From: Thermotogota bacterium
GTDB taxonomy: Bacteria; Thermotogota; Thermotogae; Thermotogales; DSM-5069
Reading direction: 5' to 3'
Length of the DNA stretch: 64,000 bases
Assembly: GCA_029551145.1 (NCBI GenBank)
Contig: JAKPGA010000069.1
Span: forward strand, 1-64,000
Part shown: positions 15,674 through 25,091 of the stretch, one piece after another
Layout: each line of letters begins with the position of its first letter
Position numbering within the stretch: position 1 is the first letter of the stretch
Notes under the pieces: generated by a model
Databases searched by the model: none
The model's input: the letters and a program-made list of their open reading frames with translations, nothing else
What the model was told of the DNA's origin: nothing
Program-made: the position numbers and the translations under genes

Positions 15674-18120
15674 CTCTTGAGAACACCTGTTCTGTGTTTT
15701 CTTTTGAGAAATTTCAGCCCGTTCTCGCCAGCTTTGCAGATCACCGTATCTGCCGAACCGAACTTTCCTTTGAGAATCTCTTCAGCGAGCGGGTCTTCAA
15801 GATATTGCTGGATAGCCCTTTTCAGAGGTCTGGCACCAAAGATTGGGTCATACCCTTTTTGAATGAGAAATTCCTTAGCCTCTTTGGTCAACTTCAACGT
15901 GATTCCTTTTCCTTCAAGCCTTTCTTGAACATCAGAAACCAGTATGTCGATAATTTTTTCTATATGTTCTCGTGTCAGTGAGTGGAAAACTATGACTTCA
16001 TCTATCCTGTTGAGAAATTCAGGTCTAAAGGTTTTCTTAACTTCTTCCAAGACCAAGTTTTTCATCTCTTGGTAATCCTTCTGTGCATCCTCTGAGGAAA
16101 CAAATCCCATAGTCTTTTTGGATTTGTTTATCAAATTACCTCCAATGTTACTTGTCATCACAACGATCGTATTCTTGAAATCAACCTCTCTTCCCTGAGA
16201 ATCTGTCAGTCTCCCATCATCCATTATCTGCAGAAGAATATTGAACACATCGGGATGCGCTTTCTCTATCTCGTCGAACAAGATAACCGAGAAAGGTCTT
16301 CTTCTGACTCTTTCGGTGAGCGTTCCACCTTCTTCATAACCAACGTATCCAGGAGGTGCTCCGATGAGTCTTGATACAGAGAATCGCTCCATGTACTCGC
16401 TCATATCAAACCTAAGCAATGCCTTTTCATCACCGAACAAGTGAGTGGCAAGGACCTTTGTGAGCTCGGTCTTTCCAACACCGGTTGGTCCAAGGAATAG
16501 AAAGACACCTATAGGCCTTCTCGGATCCTTCAAACCACTTCTTGCTCTCCTTATGGCTTTTGAAATGGCCTTTATGGCCTCGTCTTGGCCCACTATTCTT
16601 TGATGCAAAGCCTTCTCCAAGCTCAAAAGCTTCATGCTCTCGCTTTCTTCAAGCTTCATCAAAGGTATGCCAGTCCACCCAGAAACAACCTCCGCGATTT
16701 GATCTACATCAACAGTCACAATCATTGATTCAATGGATTTTCGCCACTGTTCATATCTGTCTGTGTACTGTTGACTCAGAATTCTCTCCTGTTCTTTGAG
16801 CTCTGCTGCCTTTTCATAATCTTGGTTCAGTACCGCGAGTTCTTTGTTTGATTTGACATCTTCGAGTTGTTTTTTCAGTTCCTGCAAATCGGCTGGAATC
16901 ACAAAGCTCCTCAATCGAGCCCTGGCTGCGGCTTCATCTATGACATCAATAGCCTTGTCGGGCAAGAAATGGTCTGTTATGTATCTTTTTGAGAGGTAGA
17001 CTGCGGCCTCAAGTGCACTGTCTGTATATCTGACCCTGTGGTGCGATTCATATTTGTACCTGAGCCCTTTCAGTATATTCAGAGTCTCGTCAGTCGTAGG
17101 CTCTCTAACATAGATTTTCTGGAATCTTCTCTCAAGTGCAGCATCTTTTTCTATGTATTTTCTGTACTCATCTGGAGTTGTGGCACCTATACACCTGATT
17201 TCACCACGTGCAAGGGCTGGTTTCAATATGTTTGCGGCGTCCACAGCACCCTCTGCAGAACCGGCTCCAACTATGGTATGGACTTCATCTATGAAAAGGA
17301 TGATGTTGGGATCTTTGGTAACGATCTGCAGCAGTTTCTTCATCCTCTTTTCGAACTCACCGCGGTATTTCGTTCCAGCGACGAGTGCGGCTACATCGAG
17401 CGAGAATATCGTCTTACGTTTGAGAGGTTCTGGGACCTCACCTGCGACGATCCTCTGTGCAAGCCCTTCCACTATTGCCGTCTTCCCAATTCCTGGTTCA
17501 CCGATGAGAACTGGATTGTTTTTCTTTCTTCGAACAAGTACCTGCATGACCCTTTCTATTTCCTCTTCTCTTCCTATCACCGGGTCCAACTGATTTTTCG
17601 TCGCAAGAGCAGTTAGGTCGATACCAAATCCCTCTAAGTGCCTTACCGATGCATTTTCAATTGTCCTGTCACCTTCGAACTCTGTGCTTTTTGGCGAGGC
17701 ATTCTCCACTATCACCTTTCTCAGAGTTCCAAGGTCGATGCCCATCTTTCTAAGCACATGGACGGCTATGCCTTCTCCTTCTCTTATAATTCCAAGTAAT
17801 ATATGCTCAGGATGGATTTTGTCACTGCCAAGATATTTTGCCTCTTCATAAGCCATCTCGATCACTCTTTTTGCACGTGGTGTCATCTGTGGGGAACTTG
17901 AAAATCCTCGCATGCCCATACCGACCATTGAGATTACCTCATTCTTAGTCCGAGCATAGGTTATACCCATCTCTGCAAATGCGTCGATAATAGGCAGATC
18001 CTGTTTGAGAATTGCCAGAAGTATATGTTCCGTTCCAACATATGAATGTCCCATTTCTTTGGCCTCATTCTGTGCCTCGACGAAAACCTGTGCTGACCTT
18101 TCGGAAAATCTATCGAACAT
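15670..18120 (-). CDS. clpC: ATP-dependent Clp protease ATP-binding subunit ClpC
   Basis: 816 residues. Two N-terminal Clp repeats ([35 protein letters not shown]), first AAA module with GEPGIGKT and [11 protein letters not shown], a UVR-like middle segment ([14 protein letters not shown]), second AAA module with [12 protein letters not shown], and the ClpP-docking type loop region near TSNIGGNLI. Unfolds substrates for ClpP. The usual Firmicutes partners ctsR, mcsA and mcsB are absent next to it. GGGGTGA precedes the ATG. Confidence 0.95.
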   Translation of the reverse strand: MFDRFSERSAQVFVEAQNEAKEMGHSYVGTEHILLAILKQDLPIIDAFAEMGITYARTKNEVISMVGMGMRGFSSSPQMTPRAKRVIEMAYEEAKYLGSDKIHPEHILLGIIREGEGIAVHVLRKMGIDLGTLRKVIVENASPKSTEFEGDRTIENASVRHLEGFGIDLTALATKNQLDPVIGREEEIERVMQVLVRRKKNNPVLIGEPGIGKTAIVEGLAQRIVAGEVPEPLKRKTIFSLDVAALVAGTKYRGEFEKRMKKLLQIVTKDPNIILFIDEVHTIVGAGSAEGAVDAANILKPALARGEIRCIGATTPDEYRKYIEKDAALERRFQKIYVREPTTDETLNILKGLRYKYESHHRVRYTDSALEAAVYLSKRYITDHFLPDKAIDVIDEAAARARLRSFVIPADLQELKKQLEDVKSNKELAVLNQDYEKAAELKEQERILSQQYTDRYEQWRKSIESMIVTVDVDQIAEVVSGWTGIPLMKLEESESMKLLSLEKALHQRIVGQDEAIKAISKAIRRARSGLKDPRRPIGVFLFLGPTGVGKTELTKVLATHLFGDEKALLRFDMSEYMERFSVSRLIGAPPGYVGYEEGGTLTERVRRRPFSVILFDEIEKAHPDVFNILLQIMDDGRLTDSQGREVDFKNTIVVMTSNIGGNLINKSKKTMGFVSSEDAQKDYQEMKNLVLEEVKKTFRPEFLNRIDEVIVFHSLTREHIEKIIDILVSDVQERLEGKGITLKLTKEAKEFLIQKGYDPIFGARPLKRAIQQYLEDPLAEEILKGKFGSADTVICKAGENGLKFLKRKHRTGVLKR

Positions 18121-18133
18121 CGTATCACCCCTT

Positions 18134-18712
18134 TCAAGTGAAGAAGCTTATCATCAGGGCCACCGTATTGTTTAGACAGTGTATTATCATTGGAGGTACG
18201 AGTGAACCAGAAATTTCCCGCACAACACTCAAAACCAGTGACATCACAAAGATCTGTGGAAAGATCTCAAATGGATGGAAGAGTGAGAAAAACAGTGCGC
18301 TGATCAATATAGTTGAGTTCATACTCATCTTCCTTCGAACGATTGACTGAGCGTAACCTCTGAAGGCCATTTCTTCCGAAACGGGCCCAAGAAGTGTTAT
18401 CACCAACGCTGTGATCAAATCGACATTTTGTACTTGGGCCGTTGTTCCAGCCGTTGGAAAAAGAACGGTGACCACCGCCATTAAAACATATATCAAAGGT
18501 AAAAACAAGACGCTTTTCAATATCCATTTTCCCTCTAACTTAAAGAGGCTCGACAACTTCTCGCCAGTTTTCAAGCTGAAATACAGACTCACCAAAAACA
18601 GGCCGGCATACCATATCACGATAAACCACATACTCGAAACATAGTATGCCATCATAGAACCTATCCAAAGCACTGTTAAAAAGATCAGAAACCTCAGTAT
18701 CGATTTACTCAT
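18134..18712 (-). CDS. CPBP family intramembrane metalloprotease
   Basis: 192 residues with about six membrane segments. The three CPBP/Rce1 motifs are present: EEMAFRGYAQ (EExxxR), FFSLFHPFE (FxxxH) and the late HCLNNTVALM (HxxxN). These glutamate-dependent membrane proteases cut prenylated proteins, bacteriocin precursors or anti-sigma factors; the substrate here is unknown. It lies 13 bp upstream of clpC and may share its transcript. Confidence 0.88.
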   Translation of the reverse strand: MSKSILRFLIFLTVLWIGSMMAYYVSSMWFIVIWYAGLFLVSLYFSLKTGEKLSSLFKLEGKWILKSVLFLPLIYVLMAVVTVLFPTAGTTAQVQNVDLITALVITLLGPVSEEMAFRGYAQSIVRRKMSMNSTILISALFFSLFHPFEIFPQIFVMSLVLSVVREISGSLVPPMIIHCLNNTVALMISFFT

Positions 18713-18735
18713 TTTTCCAATTTCTCCTCAGTACA

Positions 18736-18744
18736 ATTTTATCA
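18736..18744 (-). promoter_or_regulatory. Extended -10 element before the CPBP-clpC-radA-disA operon
   Basis: TGATAAAAT (TGnTAAAAT) on the minus strand begins 2 bases after the T-run of the rpsT terminator and ends 23 bases before the CPBP ATG. No convincing -35; it would fall within the terminator stem. Confidence 0.38.
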
Positions 18745-18745
18745 C

Positions 18746-18779
18746 ACAACAAAAACCAGCACCAATGCTCAGGTGCTGG
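18746..18779 (-). terminator. Intrinsic terminator of rpsT
   Basis: Minus strand CCAGCACC-TGAGCATT-GGTGCTGG (8-bp stem, 8-base loop) followed by TTTTTGTTG. It closes the long operon that runs from about 35236 down to rpsT. Confidence 0.85.
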
Positions 18780-18826
18780 AACAGCTTAGAAAAACAGCCT
18801 AAACCTTCTTATAGAGTTTTTTACAC

Positions 18827-19093
18827 TCAGGCTCTTGTAGCCTTCATAAGGCGAGATTTTCTTCGAGCTGCCTGGTTCTTGTGAATGATTCCTTTGGAAG
18901 CTGCTCTATCAATTGATGAGATGGCTGCCTTTAGTAATTTGTCTATGTCCTCGCCTGATTCTTTTGTCTTAACAGCTTCAAGTAGTTTCTTTACCGCAGT
19001 CTTCATTTGCGTTTTGTAAGCCCTGTTTCTTGCTCTTCTCTCAAGTGCCTCTTCTGCTCTCTTCACAACAGATCTGCTTACTTTCTTAGCCAT
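18827..19093 (-). CDS. rpsT: 30S ribosomal protein S20
   Basis: 88 residues, lysine and arginine rich and helical: KRAEEALERRARNRAYKTQMKTAVKKLLEAVK ... SIDRAASKGIIHKNQAARRKSRLM is the S20 signature. Binds 16S rRNA early in 30S assembly. Follows metK by 17 bp and ends the operon. Confidence 0.96.
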   Translation of the reverse strand: MAKKVSRSVVKRAEEALERRARNRAYKTQMKTAVKKLLEAVKTKESGEDIDKLLKAAISSIDRAASKGIIHKNQAARRKSRLMKATRA

Positions 19094-19110
19094 CTATTCT
19101 TCCTCCCTCT

Positions 19111-20301
19111 TTACATATTGAACGCTCTTTTCAGTTCAGGCACTACATCTAAATTCTCCCAGGTGAAGTCTGGATCGTTTCTGCCAAAGTGACCGTAGGC
19201 CGCAGTCTTTTTGTATATAGGTCTTCTGAGGTTGAGTTTCTTTATTATAGCGAGCGGTCTGAAATCAAAGATTTGCATTATTACGTCTCTCAACTTTGCT
19301 TCATCCACCTTTGCCGTGCCAAAGGTGTCTATCATGAATGAAACGGGTCTTGCTTTACCTATTGCATAGGCGATTTGCAACATGAATCTGTCTGCTAAAC
19401 CAGCAGCGACAACATTCTTCGCCACATAACGAGCCATGTAATGTGCCGATCTGTCGACCTTCGTTGGATCTTTCCCGCTGAAAGCTCCTCCTCCATGTGG
19501 GATCCAGCCACCGTATGTATCAACGATTATCTTCCTACCTGTCAATCCCGTGTCGGCCGAGGGGCCACCCAGAACAAACCTTCCAGTTGGATTCACCAGA
19601 ACTTTTAATTGATCGCTCCAGTACTGTTCTGGGACAGTCGGTCTGATAACATGTTCTATAAGGGCATCCCTTAATTCACTCATGCTAACATCTGGTTCAT
19701 GCTGTGCCGATATCAGCACCGTATCAACTCGAACTGGCTTACCATTTTCATCGTACTCCACCGTAACCTGAGTTTTTCCATCTGGTCTCAAAAATGGCAG
19801 AACCTTCTCCTTTCTAACCCTCGCCAGTCTCATCGCAAGTTTGTGAGCAAGGGTTATTGGTAAAGGCATGAACTCAGATGTTTCGTTTGTTGCGTAACCA
19901 AACATCATCCCCTGATCCCCTGCACCAACTCTATCAAACTCGTCTTCATCATTGTTCTTTTCCCTCGCTTCGAGTGCTCTGTCTACGCCTAAGGCGATGT
20001 CTGGCGACTGGCTGTGTATAGAGGTGAACACACCACAAGTTTCACCATCGAACCCGAATTTCGCTCGTGTGTACCCCACTTCGAGGATAGTTTTTCTAAC
20101 GATATCCTGCACATCCACATAGGCTTCAGTTGTGACTTCTCCAGCAACAACCGCTATGCCAGTGGTCAGAAGCGTTTCAATTGCCACTCTTGCGTCGGGG
20201 TCCTGTTCAATGATTGCATCCAGGATCGCATCTGAAATTTGATCGGCTACTTTATCTGGATGCCCTTCGGTAACGCTTTCGCTCGTGAAAAGCTTTTTCA
20301 T
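19111..20301 (-). CDS. metK: S-adenosylmethionine synthetase
   Basis: 396 residues, typical MetK. Motifs [29 protein letters not shown] and [19 protein letters not shown] (the phosphate-binding loop) are intact. Makes SAM from methionine and ATP; the window also has SAM users such as prmA, a methyltransferase, radical SAM proteins and speD. ATG overlaps the upstream gene stop by 4 bp with GGAGG seven bases before. Confidence 0.97.
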   Translation of the reverse strand: MKKLFTSESVTEGHPDKVADQISDAILDAIIEQDPDARVAIETLLTTGIAVVAGEVTTEAYVDVQDIVRKTILEVGYTRAKFGFDGETCGVFTSIHSQSPDIALGVDRALEAREKNNDEDEFDRVGAGDQGMMFGYATNETSEFMPLPITLAHKLAMRLARVRKEKVLPFLRPDGKTQVTVEYDENGKPVRVDTVLISAQHEPDVSMSELRDALIEHVIRPTVPEQYWSDQLKVLVNPTGRFVLGGPSADTGLTGRKIIVDTYGGWIPHGGGAFSGKDPTKVDRSAHYMARYVAKNVVAAGLADRFMLQIAYAIGKARPVSFMIDTFGTAKVDEAKLRDVIMQIFDFRPLAIIKKLNLRRPIYKKTAAYGHFGRNDPDFTWENLDVVPELKRAFNM

Positions 20302-20642
20302 TTCTCCGCCTCCTTCTTTTCCTGAACCATCTGCTCATATTCTTCTTTGGTTATGAACTTTCCGCCTTCAAGGCTGACTGTTCTGACTTTGTATGAAGCC
20401 CCAAAAGAAGCCAACAAATGGATCTTGTTCGGGCATTTCGAACCAACATAAATCTTATCTATTTTGTAAGGAGCAGCCGCATTATCATAGTCGTTTATGA
20501 AATCATAGCCTATCCTCAAATGACTTCTGAAATACTCTCCACATTTATCACATTTCAGATAAACAACCAACAAATTCCCTTCTCTGTAAAATGGGTTACT
20601 CTGTAACTCCTGATCACTTTTCTTTTTCCTGAATGGCCACAC
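20298..20642 (-). CDS. Small conserved protein with a CxxC motif, function unknown
   Basis: 114 residues, GTG start with AAGGT seven bases upstream. Not recognised as a named family; likely Thermotogales-specific. It opens with a basic, Trp-containing tail (MWPFRKKK), then [20 protein letters not shown] and a third cysteine in [17 protein letters not shown], so it may hold a zinc site with three cysteines and a histidine. The C-terminal 15 residues are charged and helical. Tightly packed between an M23 peptidase (5 bp) and metK (4-bp overlap). Confidence 0.75.
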   Translation of the reverse strand: MWPFRKKKSDQELQSNPFYREGNLLVVYLKCDKCGEYFRSHLRIGYDFINDYDNAAAPYKIDKIYVGSKCPNKIHLLASFGASYKVRTVSLEGGKFITKEEYEQMVQEKKEAEK

Positions 20643-20647
20643 CGTCT

Positions 20648-21625
20648 CTACCTTCTTTCAACTACAAACTTCACCACGTATTCCTCATTCCATATATCAC
20701 TACAAACGATCTTAACATTTATTCGCGAAGGTAATTTCCCCAGTTCCGCGAATTTATTCGTCTTTACGAGAGAAGTACCTCTATCTGGATACAGTTTGTA
20801 CCAAGCGTTGTAACTGTATCCATCAGAGACAGAATCATTTGTATAGACACTCCACACGTTGTTGAACTCGTCCAACGGTATCTCGCCAAGATTAATATCA
20901 TACACAAGAATTTCGTTGAAATACAGCTTTAAAGTCTTCAGACCAATTACATTTTTGTTAAGTGTTGCCACCGCATTCATTGCAATCTTGGGAAATGCAT
21001 CTTTGAACTGATACACTCTGCCTTCTGTATATGTATAACGTTCAGAGTCGATTACCAACGATTTTACCGAGAAAGCAGCATCCTTTGGCTTTGAAAAACT
21101 TATGAAAGAGGCGGGATCGTAACAAATTGATTCATCCGCACTTCGGATTTCAAAATGACAGTGGGGTTGGGCTGCTTCTCCTGTCTGCCCGGAGTAACCG
21201 ATCGGCTCGCCAGAATTGAAAAAGAACGCTTTAGTCGGAAAGTTAACTACTATTCGTTTCTTCCCAAACTCCGAAACAACAGAGTTGATAATCGAATCGA
21301 GCTTTGGCGAAAATTTGCTCAGGTGTGCATAAAGTGTCCTCAGGCCGTTCTCGTGTTCCAGGACAACAACGTTGCCATATATATCATCATCGTCAATTTC
21401 GATTCTCACAAGCCAGCCATCAGCAGCAGCCAATATCGGCACACCGCTTCTCATATTCGTGGACAGGTCTATTCCCATGTGAAAGTGTGGTCCTCTGTTT
21501 CCACTGCCTCTGAATTCTCCAAAACTCGATGTGACCAGAGCCACACCTGCAACCGGCGAGACGAAATCAGCGGCGTAAACGACCATGACTGTGAGCACTA
21601 AAAAGAGAATCAAATACTTCTTCAC
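20648..21625 (-). CDS. Secreted M23 family metallopeptidase
   Basis: 325 residues, GTG start after GGAGGG. Signal peptide (MKKYLILFLVLTVMVVYA), then an N-terminal LytM-type domain: HFHMGIDLSTN gives the HxxxD zinc ligands, LYAHLS the histidine of the strand, and AAQPHCHFEIRSAD the HxH ligand. These enzymes cut peptidoglycan cross-links or act as regulators of amidases. The C-terminal ~150 residues (from about KSLVIDSERYTYTEGRVY) form a beta-rich domain I do not recognise. Overlaps hflX by 4 bp. Confidence 0.88.
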   Translation of the reverse strand: MKKYLILFLVLTVMVVYAADFVSPVAGVALVTSSFGEFRGSGNRGPHFHMGIDLSTNMRSGVPILAAADGWLVRIEIDDDDIYGNVVVLEHENGLRTLYAHLSKFSPKLDSIINSVVSEFGKKRIVVNFPTKAFFFNSGEPIGYSGQTGEAAQPHCHFEIRSADESICYDPASFISFSKPKDAAFSVKSLVIDSERYTYTEGRVYQFKDAFPKIAMNAVATLNKNVIGLKTLKLYFNEILVYDINLGEIPLDEFNNVWSVYTNDSVSDGYSYNAWYKLYPDRGTSLVKTNKFAELGKLPSRINVKIVCSDIWNEEYVVKFVVERR

Positions 21626-22878
21626 GAATTCATCCCTCCTGCGATCTGCTTCAGACGCCGTAATATACCAGGGCGTCCCCTAACCCGAAGCACTACCATA
21701 TCTTCTTGATATACCTGTTCGGTGATTGTTATCTTTTCCTTTTCTTTCATGAGCAAAGGCAAATCTCTCAGTTTGACTGCAAATAGATCTTCGCATTCAT
21801 TCTTTTCGATTTCATCGCAAACACGTTTCAAAAGTTCCTGAAATCCAGTTTTGTATAGAGCGCTTATGAATATAGATTCCGGGTAAGCAGCAGAGAGTTC
21901 TTTCAGCACATGTGGAGAAACTCTATCGATCTTGTTAAAAACTAAAAGACGAGGCAGGTGGTTTGCTCCAAGTTTTTCCAATGCGGCAAGAGAAGATCCG
22001 AGTTTTTCGTTGAAGTTTTCATCTGAGATATCCACAACAACCACTATGAGATTCGAGTAGAGTATCTCCTCAAGCGTAGATTCGAAGGCTTTTATGAGAG
22101 TGTGTGGCACATTCTTTATGAAACCAACGGTGTCCTTAAAGAGTACCACCCTTCCGTTGGGGGTCTTCACTCTCCTTATCACCGGTGCCAGGGTGCTAAA
22201 AAGTTTGTCGGCCACGAGTATATCATCATCGCTCAGGGCTTTTATCAAGCTCGATTTTCCTGCGTTTGTATATCCCACCACCGAGACCATTGGAAGATCG
22301 CTTTGAAGGCGCATTTTTCTTTGTTGTGCCCTGTTTTTCTCTATCTGCATCAATTTCTGCTTTATGATTCTTATCCTTTCACGTATCCTGCGTCTTTTCT
22401 CTTCCAGCTCCTGCTCACCTGGTCCCCTGGTCCCTATGCCACCACCAAGCCGCGAAAGCTCTCTACCTTGCCCTACCAATCTTGGCAACTGGTACTGTAG
22501 ACTTGCCAGCTCTACCTGAAGTTTTCCTTCCTCGGTTGTTGCGTGGTCTGCAAAGATATCTATTATGATCTGTGTTCTGTCTTTTACAGTCACACCGAGT
22601 TCTTTCTCGAGATTCTTGACCTGTAAGGGAGTTATTTCATCATCAACTACAACAAGATCGGCATTTGTCAATGCTATGAGTTCCTTGAGTTTTTCTATCT
22701 TGCCAAGCCCGAAATAATAACGTGAATCAGGTTCGGATCTTTTCTGATAGAACATCTCCATGACTTGGACCTGAAGCGTGCTCAACAATTGTTTGAGCTC
22801 TTCGACAGATGAGTAATCTTCCCTTATGCTCAGGATGATTGCATTGTGAGGTTCAAGTGTTTTTCTACTTTGAGACAC
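21622..22878 (-). CDS. hflX: GTPase HflX
   Basis: 418 residues. N-terminal HflX domain (YYFGLGKIEKLKELIALTNADLVVVDDEITPLQVKNLEK), the glycine-rich linker GREL SRLGGGIGTRGPGE, coiled coil, then the G domain with GYTNAGKSSL, DTVGFI and NKID. HflX splits stalled 70S ribosomes and responds to heat stress. GTG start overlaps the hfq stop region by 14 bp, keeping the widespread miaA-hfq-hflX order. Confidence 0.96.
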   Translation of the reverse strand: MSQSRKTLEPHNAIILSIREDYSSVEELKQLLSTLQVQVMEMFYQKRSEPDSRYYFGLGKIEKLKELIALTNADLVVVDDEITPLQVKNLEKELGVTVKDRTQIIIDIFADHATTEEGKLQVELASLQYQLPRLVGQGRELSRLGGGIGTRGPGEQELEEKRRRIRERIRIIKQKLMQIEKNRAQQRKMRLQSDLPMVSVVGYTNAGKSSLIKALSDDDILVADKLFSTLAPVIRRVKTPNGRVVLFKDTVGFIKNVPHTLIKAFESTLEEILYSNLIVVVVDISDENFNEKLGSSLAALEKLGANHLPRLLVFNKIDRVSPHVLKELSAAYPESIFISALYKTGFQELLKRVCDEIEKNECEDLFAVKLRDLPLLMKEKEKITITEQVYQEDMVVLRVRGRPGILRRLKQIAGGMNS

Positions 22879-23137
22879 CTTCGGCTTGACCTTCCTGTTG
22901 CTCTTCCTTCTGCTCGGTTTTCATGAGCATTACAAAGCTCGAGGGCATGATAGTACTTATCGCGTGTTTGTAGATCAAATTCTGCTGATTCTCGTTCTCG
23001 AGCAGAATCGTGAAACTGTCAAAGGAACGGATAATGCCTTTGGTTTGAAAACTGTTGACCAAATACACCTTCACCTCGATCTTGCCCACCCTCAGCGCAT
23101 TCAGAAACCTGTCTTGGAGATTGAACTTTTCAACCAT
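22865..23137 (-). CDS. hfq: RNA chaperone Hfq
   Basis: 90 residues from ATG 23137 (MVEKFNLQDRFLNALR), with GGGGGG seven bases upstream; the track start at 23158 lies inside miaA and is rejected. Sm1 (VKVYLVNSFQTKGIIRSFDSFTILLE) and Sm2 (IYKHAISTIMPS) motifs are present, followed by a short acidic, glutamine-rich tail. Forms a hexamer that pairs small RNAs with mRNAs. Presence of Hfq implies small RNA regulation in this organism. Confidence 0.95.
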   Translation of the reverse strand: MVEKFNLQDRFLNALRVGKIEVKVYLVNSFQTKGIIRSFDSFTILLENENQQNLIYKHAISTIMPSSFVMLMKTEQKEEQQEGQAEGVSK

Positions 23138-23138
23138 T

Positions 23139-24068
23139 CTATAACCCCCCGTCAACAAATAAATTACCTCGTGCTTCTTGCAACACGATTTGCGAAATAA
23201 TCTTCACAGTGTCTTCGTTCTCAGAAACGTTCAACACCAATGCGTCTTCGTATCTTCGAAACCAAATCAACTGTCTCTTAGCGAAATGCCTGGTATTCTT
23301 CTTTATCTTCTCGATCATCGATCGATAGTCTATTTTCCTTTCTATGTATTCAATCACCTCTTGATAACCAATCGTTTTCATTGAGTTCAATTCTTTTGTA
23401 TACCCCATTTTCAGAAGACCTTCGACTTCATCCACTAAACCACTTTGAATCATCTTTTCAACCCTTGTATTGATTCTATCATAAAGTTCATTTCTATCTC
23501 GATTCAAAATTATCACGGTGAATTTCCCCGCAGGAGATATCTGTTTTTGAAGTTCGGAGAACTTTTTTCCAGACTTTAAGCAGACTTCAAGCGCTCGGAT
23601 TGTTCTTTTCAAATCATTTTTGTGAATCTTTGAAGCGTACTCTGGATCATATTGCTCAAGTAATCTTCGCAGAGAACCGGGGTTTTGTTTTTCCACTTCA
23701 AGAAGTTCGGAACGCAGTTGCTCGTCTCTTGGGACTCCATCAAAGATGCCTTTTAACAAAGAATCGATGTACAAACCAGTTCCCCCAACGAAGATCGGAA
23801 TCTTCCCTTGCTGAAGGATCCTTTTGACTGTTTGAATCGCATCGACTCTGAACTGATAGACGTTATAGTATTCATCAGGTTTGACTATGTCAACAAGGTG
23901 GTGTTTGACCAAGTTCCTCTCTTGCATAGTTGGTTTGGCCGTACCGATGTCCATGAATTTATAGATCTGTCTCGAATCAACTGAAACGATCTCTCCATCA
24001 ATACTCTGACACACTTTGATTGCGATCTCTGTTTTACCAACGGCAGTAGGACCGCAGATGATGATCAT
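23139..24068 (-). CDS. miaA: tRNA dimethylallyltransferase
   Basis: 309 residues. P-loop GPTAVGKTEIAIK, SVDSRQIYKFMDIGTAKPT (the catalytic and DMAPP-binding segment) and the late WFRRYEDA. Adds the dimethylallyl group to A37 of tRNAs reading UNN codons. Uses the isoprenoid precursor whose pathway includes ispD in this window. ATG overlaps the upstream methyltransferase stop. Confidence 0.96.
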   Translation of the reverse strand: MIIICGPTAVGKTEIAIKVCQSIDGEIVSVDSRQIYKFMDIGTAKPTMQERNLVKHHLVDIVKPDEYYNVYQFRVDAIQTVKRILQQGKIPIFVGGTGLYIDSLLKGIFDGVPRDEQLRSELLEVEKQNPGSLRRLLEQYDPEYASKIHKNDLKRTIRALEVCLKSGKKFSELQKQISPAGKFTVIILNRDRNELYDRINTRVEKMIQSGLVDEVEGLLKMGYTKELNSMKTIGYQEVIEYIERKIDYRSMIEKIKKNTRHFAKRQLIWFRRYEDALVLNVSENEDTVKIISQIVLQEARGNLFVDGGL

Positions 24069-24835
24069 TTCTTTTCTATCACCCCATAGAAAACTTGACT
24101 TCTTCTACTGCCGAAGATTTTATCCACAGGTATACGTCTGAACAAGCTATCCTTGGCATGTGCCTTGAGAACAATCCTTCTCTTGGCAACTTTGAACATT
24201 TGGTCTACATCGTCTGCGTTTATTGTGTCGTACACAGCAAAAGGTCTTAGTGGATTCATGGAAGACGACTCAAAAACGGGATTCTCAAACATCGGGTCAC
24301 AGTAGACTATATCATAGGAATTCTCTTCACAGGATCTCAGGAATTGTTTGAAGTCAGCGTGTATCACCTGTATTTTCCTCATCGCGGTGTTAATCCAGTT
24401 TTCCTTCGCCCTGTGGTTTGCCAGTCCATCTCGAACGACCACAAAGATCGGTGTTGAGGCTTCCAGACCTATTACTGTTCCTGAATCGAGGAAAGAAGCC
24501 ATCAAAATCGCTTCTGTGCCAAGCCCAAGAGTTGTGTCGAGAATGATTTCATCGCCAGTTAACTGAAGACATTCAATCAGATGATCTTTCAATCCCTTCT
24601 GTATGTTTTTCATTCTCACCTTCGCCATCGATGGATGAAAAAAGAATTCACCGCTTTCAGATTTTACTACGAGCCGGTTTTTTTCTACCACATAGCAGTA
24701 TTCTCCTTGGGTCGCTGCACAGATGTTGGGGTAGTCTTTTCTGGGAAGGTATGGTATTTGTAGTTCATTTGCGAGTTTCTTAGCCTTTTTCACTTGTTCT
24801 TCAGCAGGGTCGTGAGAAGTGGTGACGAATATCAC
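24065..24835 (-). CDS. RsmJ-like class I SAM-dependent methyltransferase
   Basis: 256 residues, GTG start. The N-terminal ~90 residues (TTSHDPAEEQVKKAKKLANELQIPYLPR) precede a SAM-binding domain: LDTTLGLGTEAILMASFL (motif I), VIGLEAS (motif II) and IVYCDPMFENPVF, close to the DPMY/F motif of RsmJ (16S rRNA guanine-1516 methyltransferase). The N-terminal arrangement is typical of a Firmicutes/Thermotogae branch that neighbours miaA and hfq. Rather than assign the exact target I call it RsmJ-like. Confidence 0.8.
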   Translation of the reverse strand: MIFVTTSHDPAEEQVKKAKKLANELQIPYLPRKDYPNICAATQGEYCYVVEKNRLVVKSESGEFFFHPSMAKVRMKNIQKGLKDHLIECLQLTGDEIILDTTLGLGTEAILMASFLDSGTVIGLEASTPIFVVVRDGLANHRAKENWINTAMRKIQVIHADFKQFLRSCEENSYDIVYCDPMFENPVFESSSMNPLRPFAVYDTINADDVDQMFKVAKRRIVLKAHAKDSLFRRIPVDKIFGSRRSQVFYGVIEKK

Positions 24836-25077
24836 TTCTTAATGTTCACTCCTTCTATTATGTTCTTATCCTCCTGTAGCTCCTTGAATTCTACGAGCAA
24901 GTTCTCATAGGTCGATTTGAGTTGTTGGTTCTTGAGTACACACTGTTGATATCTAATGTAGGAAACTGTAAATAGAAAGAGGACACAACACAGAATAATC
25001 AGGGTGACACCCCTGAATACACGTCGACTCTTCTTTTTGCGATTTTTCTTCAGTTTTATTTTCAAATCAGCACTCAA
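24832..25077 (-). CDS. Small bitopic membrane protein, FtsL/DivIC-like
   Basis: 81 residues, TTG start with GGGTGG five bases upstream. Basic N-terminus (KIKLKKNRKKKSRRVFR), one membrane segment (GVTLIILCCVLFLFTVSYI), then a coiled-coil-like tail (LKNQQLKSTYENLLVEFKELQEDKN). That layout fits septum-forming FtsL, FtsB or DivIC proteins, which are too diverged to identify surely by eye. The position among miaA/hfq genes does not help. Overlaps the next gene by 4 bp. Confidence 0.65.
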   Translation of the reverse strand: MSADLKIKLKKNRKKKSRRVFRGVTLIILCCVLFLFTVSYIRYQQCVLKNQQLKSTYENLLVEFKELQEDKNIIEGVNIKK

Positions 25078-25091
25078 TCAAACCACCCATT

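Noticed and set aside
16801-16870. Possible zinc or leucine-zipper domain in ClpC linker
   Set aside because: It is the normal UVR-like/middle region of ClpC.
17038-17616. Plus-strand ORF of 192 codons opposite clpC
   Set aside because: Long antisense frame caused by codon pattern of the conserved ClpC ATPase region; sequence looks non-protein-like.
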